DNA from: JAKCDU01 sp035551615
GTDB taxonomy: Bacteria; Actinomycetota; Acidimicrobiia; Acidimicrobiales; Palsa-688
Direction of reading: 5' to 3'
NCBI GenBank assembly: GCA_035551615.1
Contig: DASZNC010000056.1
Coordinates: 1 to 42,837, forward strand
DNA length: 42,837 bases
In this document: positions 23,576 to 31,283 of the stretch, in pieces
Layout: every line of letters begins with the position of its first letter
Position numbering within the stretch: position 1 is the stretch's first letter
Translations under genes and position numbers: made by a program
The notes under the pieces: model-generated
Told to the model about the DNA's origin: nothing
The model's input: only the letters and a program-made list of their open reading frames with translations
The model's database searches: none

Positions 23576-24079
23576 CTAGTGGTGGTCGCCGCCGTGGTGG
23601 GGCAGGGTGACCATCGACGGCACCTCGTGGTGGTTGTCCAGCTCATGGGGATCGATGCCCGGCAGGACGTCCTCGGTGTAGTCGGACTCGGTGACCCAGC
23701 CGGCCACCGAACCGAAGAACAGGACCAGCGCGATGTACAGGTACCAGAGGCCCCAGACCAGGCCGGCGGCGGCCATGATCATGCTCAGGCCCATGCCGGC
23801 CGGCCAGATGCTGGCCGCCGGGAAGTAGTCGATCACGCCCGCCCCCTCCTCCTGGGTGGCGTCGAAGCGATCCTCGACCCGGGGGATGCCGTTGCGGCGC
23901 AGGTACTGGGCCAGCAGGTAGAAGCCGAGCATCCCGTAGGCGGAGAAGCTGAAGATGAGCATGGCCACGCCGCTGCGCTCGGCCGTGTGGCCGTGCAGGG
24001 CGATCAGGACCCAGTAGACGACGGCCAGTATGACGAGGAAGAAGAATGCCCCCAGAATGGTGCGGGATTCGACCTTCAT
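23576..24079 (-). CDS. ctaF: Cytochrome c oxidase subunit IV (actinobacterial CtaF type)
   Basis: A 167-residue membrane protein, the small subunit IV specific to actinobacterial aa3 oxidases. Two N-terminal segments (ILGAFFFLVILAVVYWVLIAL near 9-29 and a second near 38-58) are followed by a soluble middle part and two more helices near 95-130. The C-terminus is acidic/His-rich (DPHELDNHHEVPSMVTLPHHGGDHH). ATG 24079 overlaps the ctaD stop by 1 nt (TGATG), which fixes the start and indicates coupling. The terminator at 23514-23540 follows. Confidence 0.9.
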   Translation of the reverse strand: MKVESRTILGAFFFLVILAVVYWVLIALHGHTAERSGVAMLIFSFSAYGMLGFYLLAQYLRRNGIPRVEDRFDATQEEGAGVIDYFPAASIWPAGMGLSMIMAAAGLVWGLWYLYIALVLFFGSVAGWVTESDYTEDVLPGIDPHELDNHHEVPSMVTLPHHGGDHH

Positions 24080-25752
24080 CAGTGACCGACCTTGGTGAGC
24101 ATGTCGGGGTGGTTGGCGTCCCAGACGGGGCGCTCCGACCGGATCGGGGGCAGCGCCTCGAAGTTGTGGTCGGGCGGCGGCGACGAGCAGGCCCATTCGA
24201 GGGTCTGGGCGTCCCACGGGTTGTCGCCGGCGATCTCACCGTGGCGCAGCGAATGGAACAGGTTCCAGACACTGGCCAGTACGCCCAGGCCGGTGATGTA
24301 CGAGCCGATGGTGGACAGCTCGTTCAGCCAGTTCCAGCCCTCGCCCGCGTTGTAGGTCTCGATCCGGCGGGGCATGCCCCGGAGGCCGAGATCGTGCTGG
24401 GGGAAGAAGGTCAGGTTGAAGCCGACGAGCAGGAGCAGGAAACTGATCTTGCCCCACCCCTCGGACATCTTGCGGCCGGTGATCTTCGGGTACCAGTAGT
24501 AGATGCCGGCGAAGACGCCGAACACCAGGCCCATGATCACGTAGTGGAAGTGGGCGACCACGAAGTAGGTGTTGTGCAGCTGGAAGTCCAGGACCGGCTG
24601 GGCCAGGATCACGCCAGTGATCCCGCCGAAGAGGAACTGGATCAAGAAGCCGATAGAGAACAGCAAGGCCGTGTTCAACACGATGGTGCCCCGCCACATG
24701 GTGCCGATCCAGTTGAAGAACTTGATGCCGGTCGGCACCGCGATCAGCAGCGACATGGCCGCGAAGAACGGCAGCAGGACGGCGCCCGTGGTGTACATGT
24801 GGTGCGCCCACACGCCCATCGACAGCGCGCCGATGGAGAGGGTGGCGGCGATCATGCCCTTGTAACCGAACACCGGTTTTCGGCACATGGAGGCCAGTAC
24901 CTCGGTGACGATGCCGAATGCGGGCAGGGCGATGATGTACTCCTCGGGGTGACCGAAGAACCAGAACATGTTCTGCCAGAGGATGGGCTGGCCGCCCTTG
25001 GCATTGTTGAAGAAGTTCGTGTTCAGGTGCCGGTCCAGCCACAGCAGGGCGAAGGCCGAGGTCAGGACCGGGAAGGCCAGCAGCACCAGGAACATCGTGA
25101 CCAGGATGTTCCAGACGAAGATGGGCATCCGGAACATGACCATGCCGGGCGCCCGCAGGGTGAAGATGGTGGTGATGATGTTGACGGCCGAGAAGATGCC
25201 GGAGAAGCCGGTGAGGCCGATACCGACCAGCCACAGGTCACCCCCCGGTCCCGGGGACCGGATGGCTTCGGTGAGCGGTGCGTAACCGAACCAGCCGAAC
25301 TGGGCGGCCCCGTTGTTGGTGAGGAATCCGGCCATGAGCATGCCGAAGCCGCCCAGGTACAGCCAGTAGGACAGGTTGTTGAACCGGGGGAAGGCCATGT
25401 CCGGCGCCCCGATCATCAGCGGCACCAGGTAGTTGCCGAAGCCGGCGAAGCTGAGCGGTCCGATGAAGACGAACAGCATGAGCGTGCCGTGGATCGTGAA
25501 CAGCTCGTTGTAGACGTTCTGGGTCACGAAGTGGTTGTCCGGGACGATCAGCTGCGTCCGCATGAGCAGGGCCATGGCGCCGGCCACCAGGAAGGCGACG
25601 AGCCCGGTGACGATGTAGTTGATACCGATCTGCTTGTGATCGGTGCTGGTTATGTACTTGACCAGGCCGGCCGGGCGGGGACCGGGCACGATCTCCATCA
25701 GGGAGACCTCGTGTCCTTCCGGCTGGTGGGGACGTTCCTCGAGGATGGTCAT
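24079..25752 (-). CDS. ctaD: Cytochrome c oxidase subunit I
   Basis: A 557-residue catalytic subunit with 12 transmembrane helices, heme a, heme a3 and CuB. FTIHGTLMLFVFIGP near 85-99 and WFFGHPEEYIIALP near 264-277 are conserved regions. The late helix VVAHFHYVIMGLVFG near 395 carries heme ligands, and the K-channel block VPTGIKFFNW is near 344-353. The copper/Tyr box reads H268-P-E270-E271-Y272, whereas most A-type oxidases have HPEVY; the extra Glu is clear in the DNA (GAG GAG). The other ligands appear intact. Translationally coupled to ctaC (ATGA) and ctaF. Confidence 0.96.
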   Translation of the reverse strand: MTILEERPHQPEGHEVSLMEIVPGPRPAGLVKYITSTDHKQIGINYIVTGLVAFLVAGAMALLMRTQLIVPDNHFVTQNVYNELFTIHGTLMLFVFIGPLSFAGFGNYLVPLMIGAPDMAFPRFNNLSYWLYLGGFGMLMAGFLTNNGAAQFGWFGYAPLTEAIRSPGPGGDLWLVGIGLTGFSGIFSAVNIITTIFTLRAPGMVMFRMPIFVWNILVTMFLVLLAFPVLTSAFALLWLDRHLNTNFFNNAKGGQPILWQNMFWFFGHPEEYIIALPAFGIVTEVLASMCRKPVFGYKGMIAATLSIGALSMGVWAHHMYTTGAVLLPFFAAMSLLIAVPTGIKFFNWIGTMWRGTIVLNTALLFSIGFLIQFLFGGITGVILAQPVLDFQLHNTYFVVAHFHYVIMGLVFGVFAGIYYWYPKITGRKMSEGWGKISFLLLLVGFNLTFFPQHDLGLRGMPRRIETYNAGEGWNWLNELSTIGSYITGLGVLASVWNLFHSLRHGEIAGDNPWDAQTLEWACSSPPPDHNFEALPPIRSERPVWDANHPDMLTKVGH

Positions 25753-26552
25753 GAGAGGGGGTTCGTTCCGTTCACAGGCTTATTCGGGCAGCTGGCGCCG
25801 GCGGGCGGCGATGTGGGCGGACCGGACACGCCGGCCGTGGTGGTCGAACAGTAGGGCTGGTTCTGGTACCAGGTGTCGTATTGAGCCGGGGGCAGGACCT
25901 CGACCTGGAAGCGCATGTAGGCGTGGTACTCGCCACAGATGTTGTTGCACTGGCCCTCGTAGAGGCCCGGCTGCTGGACGGTCAGGTCGAAGATGTTGTT
26001 GACCCCGGGGATGAGGTCCCGGTTGAACAGGAACTCCTTCACGTAGAAGGTGTGAACCACGTCGAGGGACACGACCTGCAGCTGCACCGTCTCGCCGGCC
26101 GGGAGGTAGAGGACGGGGAGGTTGTTGTTGTCGTTGATGTTGTTGTAGTCAGCGGTACCGACCTCGACGTGGTAGTTCGGGTACACGAACCGCCAGCCCC
26201 ACTGGAAGCCCTGGACCTGGATCGACAGCTGCGGCTTCTTGGCCACCGCGTCGGCCTTGTTCTCGGCGTTGAACATCAACCCGAAGATGATGACCACGAT
26301 CACCAGCGGGATGATGGTGTAGGCCGCCTCGATGGGGATGTGGTACTGGAACTGGGCCGGGATCCGGTCGCTGCCGGGCCGGTGCCGGTAGCGGATCAGG
26401 GCGTAGGTGATGAGGCCGATCACGAGCAGTCCGATCGGCAGCGCGAACCAGCCGCTCCACTCCCAGAGGAGCCGAACCCAATGGTCCTGCGTGGTTACGC
26501 CGTTCGGGGATCCCCAGAGAGTCGACGCCGTCAGGCGGGTCAGTTGGTGCAT
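25749..26552 (-). CDS. ctaC: Cytochrome c oxidase subunit II
   Basis: A 267-residue subunit II holding the CuA electron entry site. There are two membrane segments (about 30-50 and 80-100) and then the periplasmic cupredoxin domain. CuA ligands: His in SLDVVHTFYVKEFLF and the CNNICGEYHAYM box near 218-229 (two Cys, Glu, His, Met). The start at ATG 26552 lies 11 nt from a TATTGT -10 box; the 44-residue longer frame has no family match. No lipobox is visible near the N-terminus, unlike some actinobacterial CtaC. The C-terminal tail is Pro/Thr-rich. Confidence 0.95.
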   Translation of the reverse strand: MHQLTRLTASTLWGSPNGVTTQDHWVRLLWEWSGWFALPIGLLVIGLITYALIRYRHRPGSDRIPAQFQYHIPIEAAYTIIPLVIVVIIFGLMFNAENKADAVAKKPQLSIQVQGFQWGWRFVYPNYHVEVGTADYNNINDNNNLPVLYLPAGETVQLQVVSLDVVHTFYVKEFLFNRDLIPGVNNIFDLTVQQPGLYEGQCNNICGEYHAYMRFQVEVLPPAQYDTWYQNQPYCSTTTAGVSGPPTSPPAGASCPNKPVNGTNPLS

Positions 26553-26563
26553 AGCTGGAAAAC

Positions 26564-26592
26564 ACAATAAGCAGACCCGCCACACCGCACAA
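26564..26592 (-). promoter_or_regulatory. Promoter of ctaC-ctaD-ctaF
   Basis: On the - strand TTGTGC (26592-26587) and TATTGT (26569-26564), spaced by 17 nt, form a good sigma-70-like promoter. The ATG lies 11 nt downstream of the -10 box, so the leader would be only a few nucleotides. Confidence 0.6.
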
Positions 26593-26615
26593 AACCTTCC
26601 GGGCCGGCGACCCGA

Positions 26616-26645
26616 TTGCCACCGCCGGGGGGGAGCCTCTATGCT
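26616..26645 (+). promoter_or_regulatory. Promoter of rplM-rpsI(-glmM)
   Basis: TTGCCA (26616-26621), an 18-nt spacer and TATGCT (26640-26645) give a sigma-70-like promoter with a leader of about 50 nt before rplM. It is divergent from the ctaC promoter. Confidence 0.55.
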
Positions 26646-26702
26646 GGTCGACCGGCCCGGCGCGCCCAGACGCGCCCCCACCAACTACCGAGGACTACTG
26701 CA

Positions 26703-27155
26703 GTGCGCACCTTCACGCCTAAACCAGCGGACATCCAGCGCGTCTGGTACGAGGCCGACGCCGACGGCGCCATTCTCGGCCGCCTGGCCACCGAGGTCGC
26801 CCGCGTGCTGCGGGGCAAGCACAAGCCCATCTTCGCCCCCCACGTCGACACCGGCGACCATGTGATCGTCATCAATGCGGCCAAGCTGCAGATGACCTCC
26901 GGCAAGGCGGAGAAGAAGATGCACTACCGCCACTCCGGCTATCCGGGCGGTCTCACCGCCCGTTCCTATGCGGATCTGCTCCGCAACGACCCGGAGGACA
27001 CGTTCCGCCGGGCCGTGAAGGGCATGCTTCCGAAGGGCCCCCTCGGCCGCCAGATGCTGCGCAAGCTGAAGGTGTACGCCGGCCCCACCCACCCGCACTC
27101 GGCGCAGATGCCCAAGCCGCTGCCCGTCGACCCGCGCGTGCACCGCGCCTCCTGA
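26703..27155 (+). CDS. rplM: 50S ribosomal protein L13
   Basis: A 150-residue early-assembly large-subunit protein. Conserved start RTFTPKPADIQRVWYEADADGAILGRLA, central HYRHSGYPGG near residues 78-87, and AVKGMLPKGPLGRQMLRKLKVYAG near 105-128. GTG 26703 gives the standard N-terminus; GAGG lies 10 nt upstream. The tail MPKPLPVDPRVHRAS shares 13 bases with the start of rpsI (TGCCCAAGCCGCT). It forms an operon with rpsI and probably glmM. Confidence 0.97.
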   Translation: MRTFTPKPADIQRVWYEADADGAILGRLATEVARVLRGKHKPIFAPHVDTGDHVIVINAAKLQMTSGKAEKKMHYRHSGYPGGLTARSYADLLRNDPEDTFRRAVKGMLPKGPLGRQMLRKLKVYAGPTHPHSAQMPKPLPVDPRVHRAS

Positions 27156-27169
27156 GGAGCTTCTTCTCC

Positions 27170-27562
27170 GTGCCCAAGCCGCTCGTCCAGTCCACCGGCC
27201 GTCGCAAGGCCGCGGTCGCCCGTGTCCGGATCCGTCCCGGTACCGGCGTCGTGACCGTCAATAAGCGGCCGCTCGACGAATACTTCCCGTCGGCCACCCA
27301 CCGCATGATCATCACCGAGCCCCTGCGACTGGCCGAAAAGGACGAGGCCTACGATGTCGACACCACCCTCGACGGTGGCGGGATCTCGGGCCAGGCCGGT
27401 GCTCTGCGCCTGGGCATCGCCCGGGCGTTGGCCGAACTGGACCCCGAGATCCGGGTCCCACTGAAGCGGGCCGGCTTCCTGACCCGGGACGCCCGGGAGA
27501 AGGAATCCAAGAAGTACGGTCTCAAGAAGGCCCGCAAGGCGCCTCAGTACTCGAAGCGCTAG
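27170..27562 (+). CDS. rpsI: 30S ribosomal protein S9
   Basis: A 130-residue S9 whose C-terminal tail reaches the P-site tRNA. It has QSTGRRKAAVARVRIRPGTGVVTVN near residues 7-31, GGGISGQAGALRLGIARAL near 68-86 and the basic tail KKYGLKKARKAPQYSKR ending in the invariant KR. GTG 27170 has GGAG (27155 region) as SD. glmM begins 19 nt later, the common actinobacterial order rplM-rpsI-glmM. Confidence 0.97.
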   Translation: MPKPLVQSTGRRKAAVARVRIRPGTGVVTVNKRPLDEYFPSATHRMIITEPLRLAEKDEAYDVDTTLDGGGISGQAGALRLGIARALAELDPEIRVPLKRAGFLTRDAREKESKKYGLKKARKAPQYSKR

Positions 27563-27581
27563 CCGCCCGAGCCGCGCCGGC

Positions 27582-28940
27582 GTGACGCTGCGCTTCGGCA
27601 CCGACGGCATCCGCGGGGAAGCGGGCGCCGACCTGACCCCTGAGTTGGTCCTGGCCCTGGGCCGGGCCGCGGCCGCCGTGATCGGCGCGCCCGGGGTGCC
27701 GTTCGTGGTCGGCCGCGACACCAGGTGGTCAGGCCCCATGCTCCACGCCGCACTGGCGGCCGGTCTGACCGCCTCCGGCTTCGATGTCGTCGATCTGGGC
27801 GTCGTGCCCACGCCGGCGGTGGCCGCCGCCGCGCTGGCCCTCGGCGCCCCCGCCGCCGTCATCTCCGCCTCGCACAACCCCTACGCCGACAACGGGATCA
27901 AGCTCCTGTCGGCCGGCGGCCGGAAGCTGACCGACGAGCAGGAGGATGCCGTCGAGGCCGTCCTGGCCGGTCATCAGGTCGGCCCCACGGCCTCAGGTGA
28001 CCACATCGGCCGGCTGCGCACCGACCCCGGCCTCGAGGGCCGCTACATAGGCGCCGTCGTCGCCGCGCTGGCCGGGCGCCGGCTGGACGGCATCCGGGTG
28101 GTGATCGACTGCGCCAACGGGGCCGCCACCCACACGGCGCCGGCCATCCTGGACGCCGCCGGGGCCGATGTCGTCGAAGTGCTCGCCGATCAGCCCGACG
28201 GCCGCAACATCAACGCCGGATGCGGGTCCACCGACCCCTCCGGGGTGTCCGCCGCCGTGATCCGGCACCGGGCCGACGCCGGCCTGGCCTTCGACGGCGA
28301 CGCCGACCGGGTCATCGCCGTCGACGAGAACGGTGATGTCGTGGACGGGGACCGCCTGCTGGCCCTGTTCGCGGGGGACCTGGCTGAGCGGGGCCTGGCC
28401 GACGGCGGCGGTGTCGCCGTCACGGTCATGACCAACCTGGGCTTCCACCGGGCCATGGCGGCGGCCGGCGTGCCCGTCACCACCACCCCCGTCGGTGACC
28501 GCCACGTGCTGGCGGCCATGGAGGAACGGTCCTGGCCGGTCGGGGGCGAGCAGTCCGGCCACATCATCTTCCGCGGCCTGTTCGCCGACCTGGCTCCGAC
28601 CGGCGACGGCGTGCTCACCGGTCTGCTGCTGCTCGACCTGGTCCGCCGCCGGCAGCAGCGCCTGTCGGTCCTGGCCGGTGAGGCGATGGTCCGGCTGCCG
28701 CAGGTCCTCCTGAACGTGCGCGTGGCCGACCACTCGGCCCTCGGGGCGGCCCAGGCCGTGTGGCAGGAGGTGGCGGCGGTCGAGGGGGCGCTGGGCGACC
28801 AGGGCCGGGTCCTGCTCCGGCCGAGCGGCACCGAGCCGCTCGTCCGGGTCATGGTCGAGGCGCCGACCGAGGCCGATGCCCGCCGGGCCGCCGACCGCCT
28901 GGCCGGGGCCGTGGTGGCGGCGCTGGGCCGGCCCGCCTGA
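27582..28940 (+). CDS. glmM: Phosphoglucosamine mutase
   Basis: Interconverts glucosamine-6-phosphate and glucosamine-1-phosphate on the way to UDP-GlcNAc and peptidoglycan. The 452 residues carry the phosphoserine loop ISASHNP with S97, the metal loop DGDADR at 238-243, the sugar-binding GGEQSGHII near 322-330 and the phosphate-binding RPSGTEPLVRV near 409-419. GTG 27582 starts the normal N-terminus TLRFGTDGIRG. In many actinobacteria glmS follows closely; here a three-gene catabolic cassette of about 4 kb intervenes. Confidence 0.96.
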   Translation: MTLRFGTDGIRGEAGADLTPELVLALGRAAAAVIGAPGVPFVVGRDTRWSGPMLHAALAAGLTASGFDVVDLGVVPTPAVAAAALALGAPAAVISASHNPYADNGIKLLSAGGRKLTDEQEDAVEAVLAGHQVGPTASGDHIGRLRTDPGLEGRYIGAVVAALAGRRLDGIRVVIDCANGAATHTAPAILDAAGADVVEVLADQPDGRNINAGCGSTDPSGVSAAVIRHRADAGLAFDGDADRVIAVDENGDVVDGDRLLALFAGDLAERGLADGGGVAVTVMTNLGFHRAMAAAGVPVTTTPVGDRHVLAAMEERSWPVGGEQSGHIIFRGLFADLAPTGDGVLTGLLLLDLVRRRQQRLSVLAGEAMVRLPQVLLNVRVADHSALGAAQAVWQEVAAVEGALGDQGRVLLRPSGTEPLVRVMVEAPTEADARRAADRLAGAVVAALGRPA

Positions 28941-28991
28941 TTCCTGTCAGTTGACCGCGTGGGTCACTGCCTTATGCCACCAAACCCCCCG

Positions 28992-29016
28992 GCCCGCCGG
29001 GGTCCACCCGGCGGGC
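28992..29016. terminator. GC-rich hairpin between convergent glmM and MFS genes
   Basis: GCCCGCCGGG (28992-29001) pairs perfectly with CCCGGCGGGC (29007-29016) around a 5-nt loop. A U-tract is lacking, as is often the case in high-GC genomes. It probably serves both convergent transcripts. Confidence 0.6.
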
Positions 29017-29034
29017 GGAGGCCCATGCCACGGA

Positions 29035-30540
29035 TCAGCCGGCCAGGGCCTCGGCCGTCACGCCCGGCCCACCGGAGCGCAGTTTCACTTCCTTCAACAG
29101 GAACGACAGGAAGAAGGCCACTACGGCGACCGGCAGGGCGTAGAGGAAGGACTGGTCCATGCCGTAGACGAAGGCATGGTGGGCGGCGGACACCTGTGAG
29201 CCGTACTTCTGGGTGTAGGACGGCAGGACGTCGCGCTGCTTCAGGATCAGCACGGCGCCGAGCACGGCCGAGCCCACGGCCCCACCGAGGGTCCGGAAGA
29301 ACGTCACCGAGGCGGTGCCCACGCCCATGTACTCCATGGGCACGGCGTTCTGGACACACAGGATCAGTATCTGCATGAACAGGCCCAGCCCCAGGCCGAT
29401 GATGAACAGCATCCCGGCCAGCGCCCACGAGCCGGTCGACACGGTGATCAGGCTCATGACGCCGACGCCCAGGGCCAGCACGCCGGTGCCGACGACGACG
29501 AACGCCTTGTACCGCCCGATCCGGGAGACCAGCCGGCCCGACGAGATCGAGGTCAACAGCACCCCGGCCAGCATCGGCAGCATCCGCAGACCTGACACCG
29601 TCGGGCTGACGCCCCGGACCGACTGCAGGTAGAGGGGCAGGAACAGGAGGGCCCCGAACATCACCGTGCCGGTGATGAAGCCGAGCGTGTTGGACACGGC
29701 GAAGACCCGGTTGCGGAACAGGTGCAGAGGGATGATCGGCTCGGCTGCCCGCCGCTCCCACCACACGAAGGCCACGAGCAGGACGATGCCGGGTATCAGG
29801 AATCCCCAGGCGCCGGTGGTGATCCGGGCGGCGTTGCCGGCCTGCTGCACGCCGACCAGGACGAGCGAGACACCGCCGACGATCAGGACCGAACCGGCCA
29901 CGTCGATCTTGGTCTTGCGGGCCTTGTGGTCCATCTTCAGCACCCGGTTGATGAGGATGAGGCCGACGGCGCCGATGGGCAGGTTGACGTAGAAGACCCA
30001 GCGCCAGGAGGCCTGGTCGACGAGGAACCCGCCGACCAACGGCCCGATCACCGAGCTGATGCCGAACACGGCGCCGAAGTAGCCCTGGTAGCGGCCCCGC
30101 TCCCGGGGGGCGATCACGTCGCCGATGATGGCGAACGCCAGCGTCATCAGGCCGCCGGCGCCCACGCCCTGCAGCGCCCGGAAGGCGATCAGCTCGTACA
30201 TGCTCTGCGACAGCCCGGACAGCGCGCTGCCGACCAGGAAGACGATGATCGACGCCTGGAAAATCCGCTTCCGCCCGAACTGGTCGCTGATCTTGCCGTA
30301 CAGGGGCGTGCTGGCGGTGGAGGTGAGCAGGTAGGCCGTCACCACCCAGCTGTACAGATCGACCCGGTGGAAGTGCTCGGAGATGGTCGTCAGGGCGGTC
30401 GACACGATGGTCTGGTCGAGCGACGCCAGCAGCAGCCCGACGCCGAGGCCGGACATGATCAGCAGGATCTGCCGATGGGTGTAGGTGGGGATGGCGACCG
30501 CTTCCGGTGCCGGGATAGTGGTCTCCTCGGTGGTGGTCAC
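29035..30540 (-). CDS. MFS transporter, DHA2 (EmrB/QacA) 14-TM drug exporter family
   Basis: A 501-residue proton antiporter, 14 transmembrane segments. Signatures: LASLDQTIVSTALTTI near residues 38-53 (motif D), GKISDQFGRKRIF near 80-92 (motif A), RALQGVGAGG near 119-128 (motif B) and GPLVGGFLVDQASWRWVFYVNLPIG near 165-189 (motif C). Such exporters expel drugs, dyes, bile acids or lipid intermediates. The GTG start overlaps the stop of the upstream tetR gene (GTGA), so the pair is an operon under TetR control. With the divergent KstD-like gene it may handle a steroid-like compound (inference). Confidence 0.92.
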   Translation of the reverse strand: MTTTEETTIPAPEAVAIPTYTHRQILLIMSGLGVGLLLASLDQTIVSTALTTISEHFHRVDLYSWVVTAYLLTSTASTPLYGKISDQFGRKRIFQASIIVFLVGSALSGLSQSMYELIAFRALQGVGAGGLMTLAFAIIGDVIAPRERGRYQGYFGAVFGISSVIGPLVGGFLVDQASWRWVFYVNLPIGAVGLILINRVLKMDHKARKTKIDVAGSVLIVGGVSLVLVGVQQAGNAARITTGAWGFLIPGIVLLVAFVWWERRAAEPIIPLHLFRNRVFAVSNTLGFITGTVMFGALLFLPLYLQSVRGVSPTVSGLRMLPMLAGVLLTSISSGRLVSRIGRYKAFVVVGTGVLALGVGVMSLITVSTGSWALAGMLFIIGLGLGLFMQILILCVQNAVPMEYMGVGTASVTFFRTLGGAVGSAVLGAVLILKQRDVLPSYTQKYGSQVSAAHHAFVYGMDQSFLYALPVAVVAFFLSFLLKEVKLRSGGPGVTAEALAG

Positions 30541-31145
30541 CGGGTCCGCCTTTCTTCAACAAGTGGTGTCAGTACATCTGCCAGCTGGGCGAAGGCCTCA
30601 TCGACCAGGTCGGCGAAGGGCCGCCGGTCGTGCCCGTCCGCCCACTTCTGCTGGGCCACCCGACAGGCGCCCGAGGCGGCCGCCACCACGACACCGGGCC
30701 GCAGGTCGGTTTCGGGGTCCAGCCCCAGCCGCTGGGCCACGGCGGACACGAGGGCCCGCTCGACTTCGTCGTAGACGGCGGCCACGGCCGACATCAGGTG
30801 GGCTTCCCGGCGGATCAGCTGCTGGCGGCGCACCGCCATCTCGGAATCAACGAGCCGCTCGCCGATCATCTCCTCGAGCACGCAGCGCAGCGAGATGACG
30901 ACGTCCTCGTCGGCCGGGCGTTCGAGCAGGGCGGTGTGCAGGGCGGCCGGCCACTCCGGGTCCCGGTCGATGACGGCCTCCTCCTTGGAGGCGAAATAGG
31001 ACCAGAAGGTGCGGGGAGCGACGCCGGCCTGCTCGCTGATGGCTTCGATGGTGGTGCCGGTGAGCCCGTGGCGGTCGACCAGGTCGAACGCGGCATCGTG
31101 GATGGCCCGCCGGGTGGCCAGCTTCTTGCGCTCACGCAGCATCAC
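30537..31145 (-). CDS. TetR family regulator of the MFS/KstD-like cassette
   Basis: About 202 residues. The HTH is ATRRAIHDAAFDLVDRHGLTGTTIEAISEQAGVAPRTFWSYFASKEEAV, residues about 10-60. The C-terminal ligand domain is like those of mycofactocin- or drug-linked TetRs. Starts possible are ATG 31154, GTG 31145 and ATG 31142. The GTG is favoured because the TACGAT box (31158-31153) ends 7 nt before it, whereas the ATG at 31154 lies inside that box. An exact inverted repeat (31170-31182) overlaps its -35 region, pointing to autorepression and control of the divergent flavoprotein gene. Confidence 0.9.
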   Translation of the reverse strand: MMLRERKKLATRRAIHDAAFDLVDRHGLTGTTIEAISEQAGVAPRTFWSYFASKEEAVIDRDPEWPAALHTALLERPADEDVVISLRCVLEEMIGERLVDSEMAVRRQQLIRREAHLMSAVAAVYDEVERALVSAVAQRLGLDPETDLRPGVVVAAASGACRVAQQKWADGHDRRPFADLVDEAFAQLADVLTPLVEERRTR

Positions 31146-31152
31146 GGAAAGC

Positions 31153-31182
31153 ATCGTACCGGAGATTTATGCACACTGTGCA
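31153..31182 (-). promoter_or_regulatory. tetR promoter with operator TGCACA-C-TGTGCA
   Basis: The - strand has TTGCAC (31183-31178), a 19-nt spacer and TACGAT (31158-31153). The perfect 6-bp inverted repeat TGCACACTGTGCA (31170-31182) covers the -35 side. It is AT-flanked and unlike its surroundings. It is the best operator candidate in the window for a local TetR. Confidence 0.6.
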
Positions 31183-31263
31183 AAATCGCAGAATATGCAA
31201 TTCCAGTGAAAGGGACGCCCCTTCGCCGCCGCCCCGCCCCCCTCGGTAGTCTCGCCCCCTGGT

Positions 31264-31275
31264 CTCGAATTCGAG
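31264..31275. promoter_or_regulatory. Perfect palindrome CTCGAATTCGAG ahead of the KstD-like gene
   Basis: A 12-bp perfect palindrome 8 nt before the GTG start at 31284. It overlaps the SD tract GAGGGGGA at its right end and lies downstream of a TAGTCT box (31246-31251). It could be a second operator or a roadblock site. Confidence 0.4.
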
Positions 31276-31283
31276 GGGGAAGC

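Noticed and set aside
23221..23610. 129-residue open frame across the palindromic element
   Set aside because: Similar peptides appear on both strands because the DNA is an inverted repeat; it is not evidence of a protein.
24046..25854. 602-residue open frame antisense to ctaD
   Set aside because: Low-complexity His/Asp/Gly/Glu-rich translation typical of antisense frames in high-GC DNA; ctaD is certain.
27108..27183. 13-bp direct repeat TGCCCAAGCCGCT in the rplM tail and rpsI start as a further boundary echo
   Set aside because: Both copies are coding and encode ordinary residues (PKPL); 13 bp in GC-rich ribosomal genes may be chance.
28964..30562. 532-residue alternative frame on the same strand as the DHA2 exporter
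   Set aside because: The 29035-30540 frame carries the transporter motifs; the other is a frame shadow.
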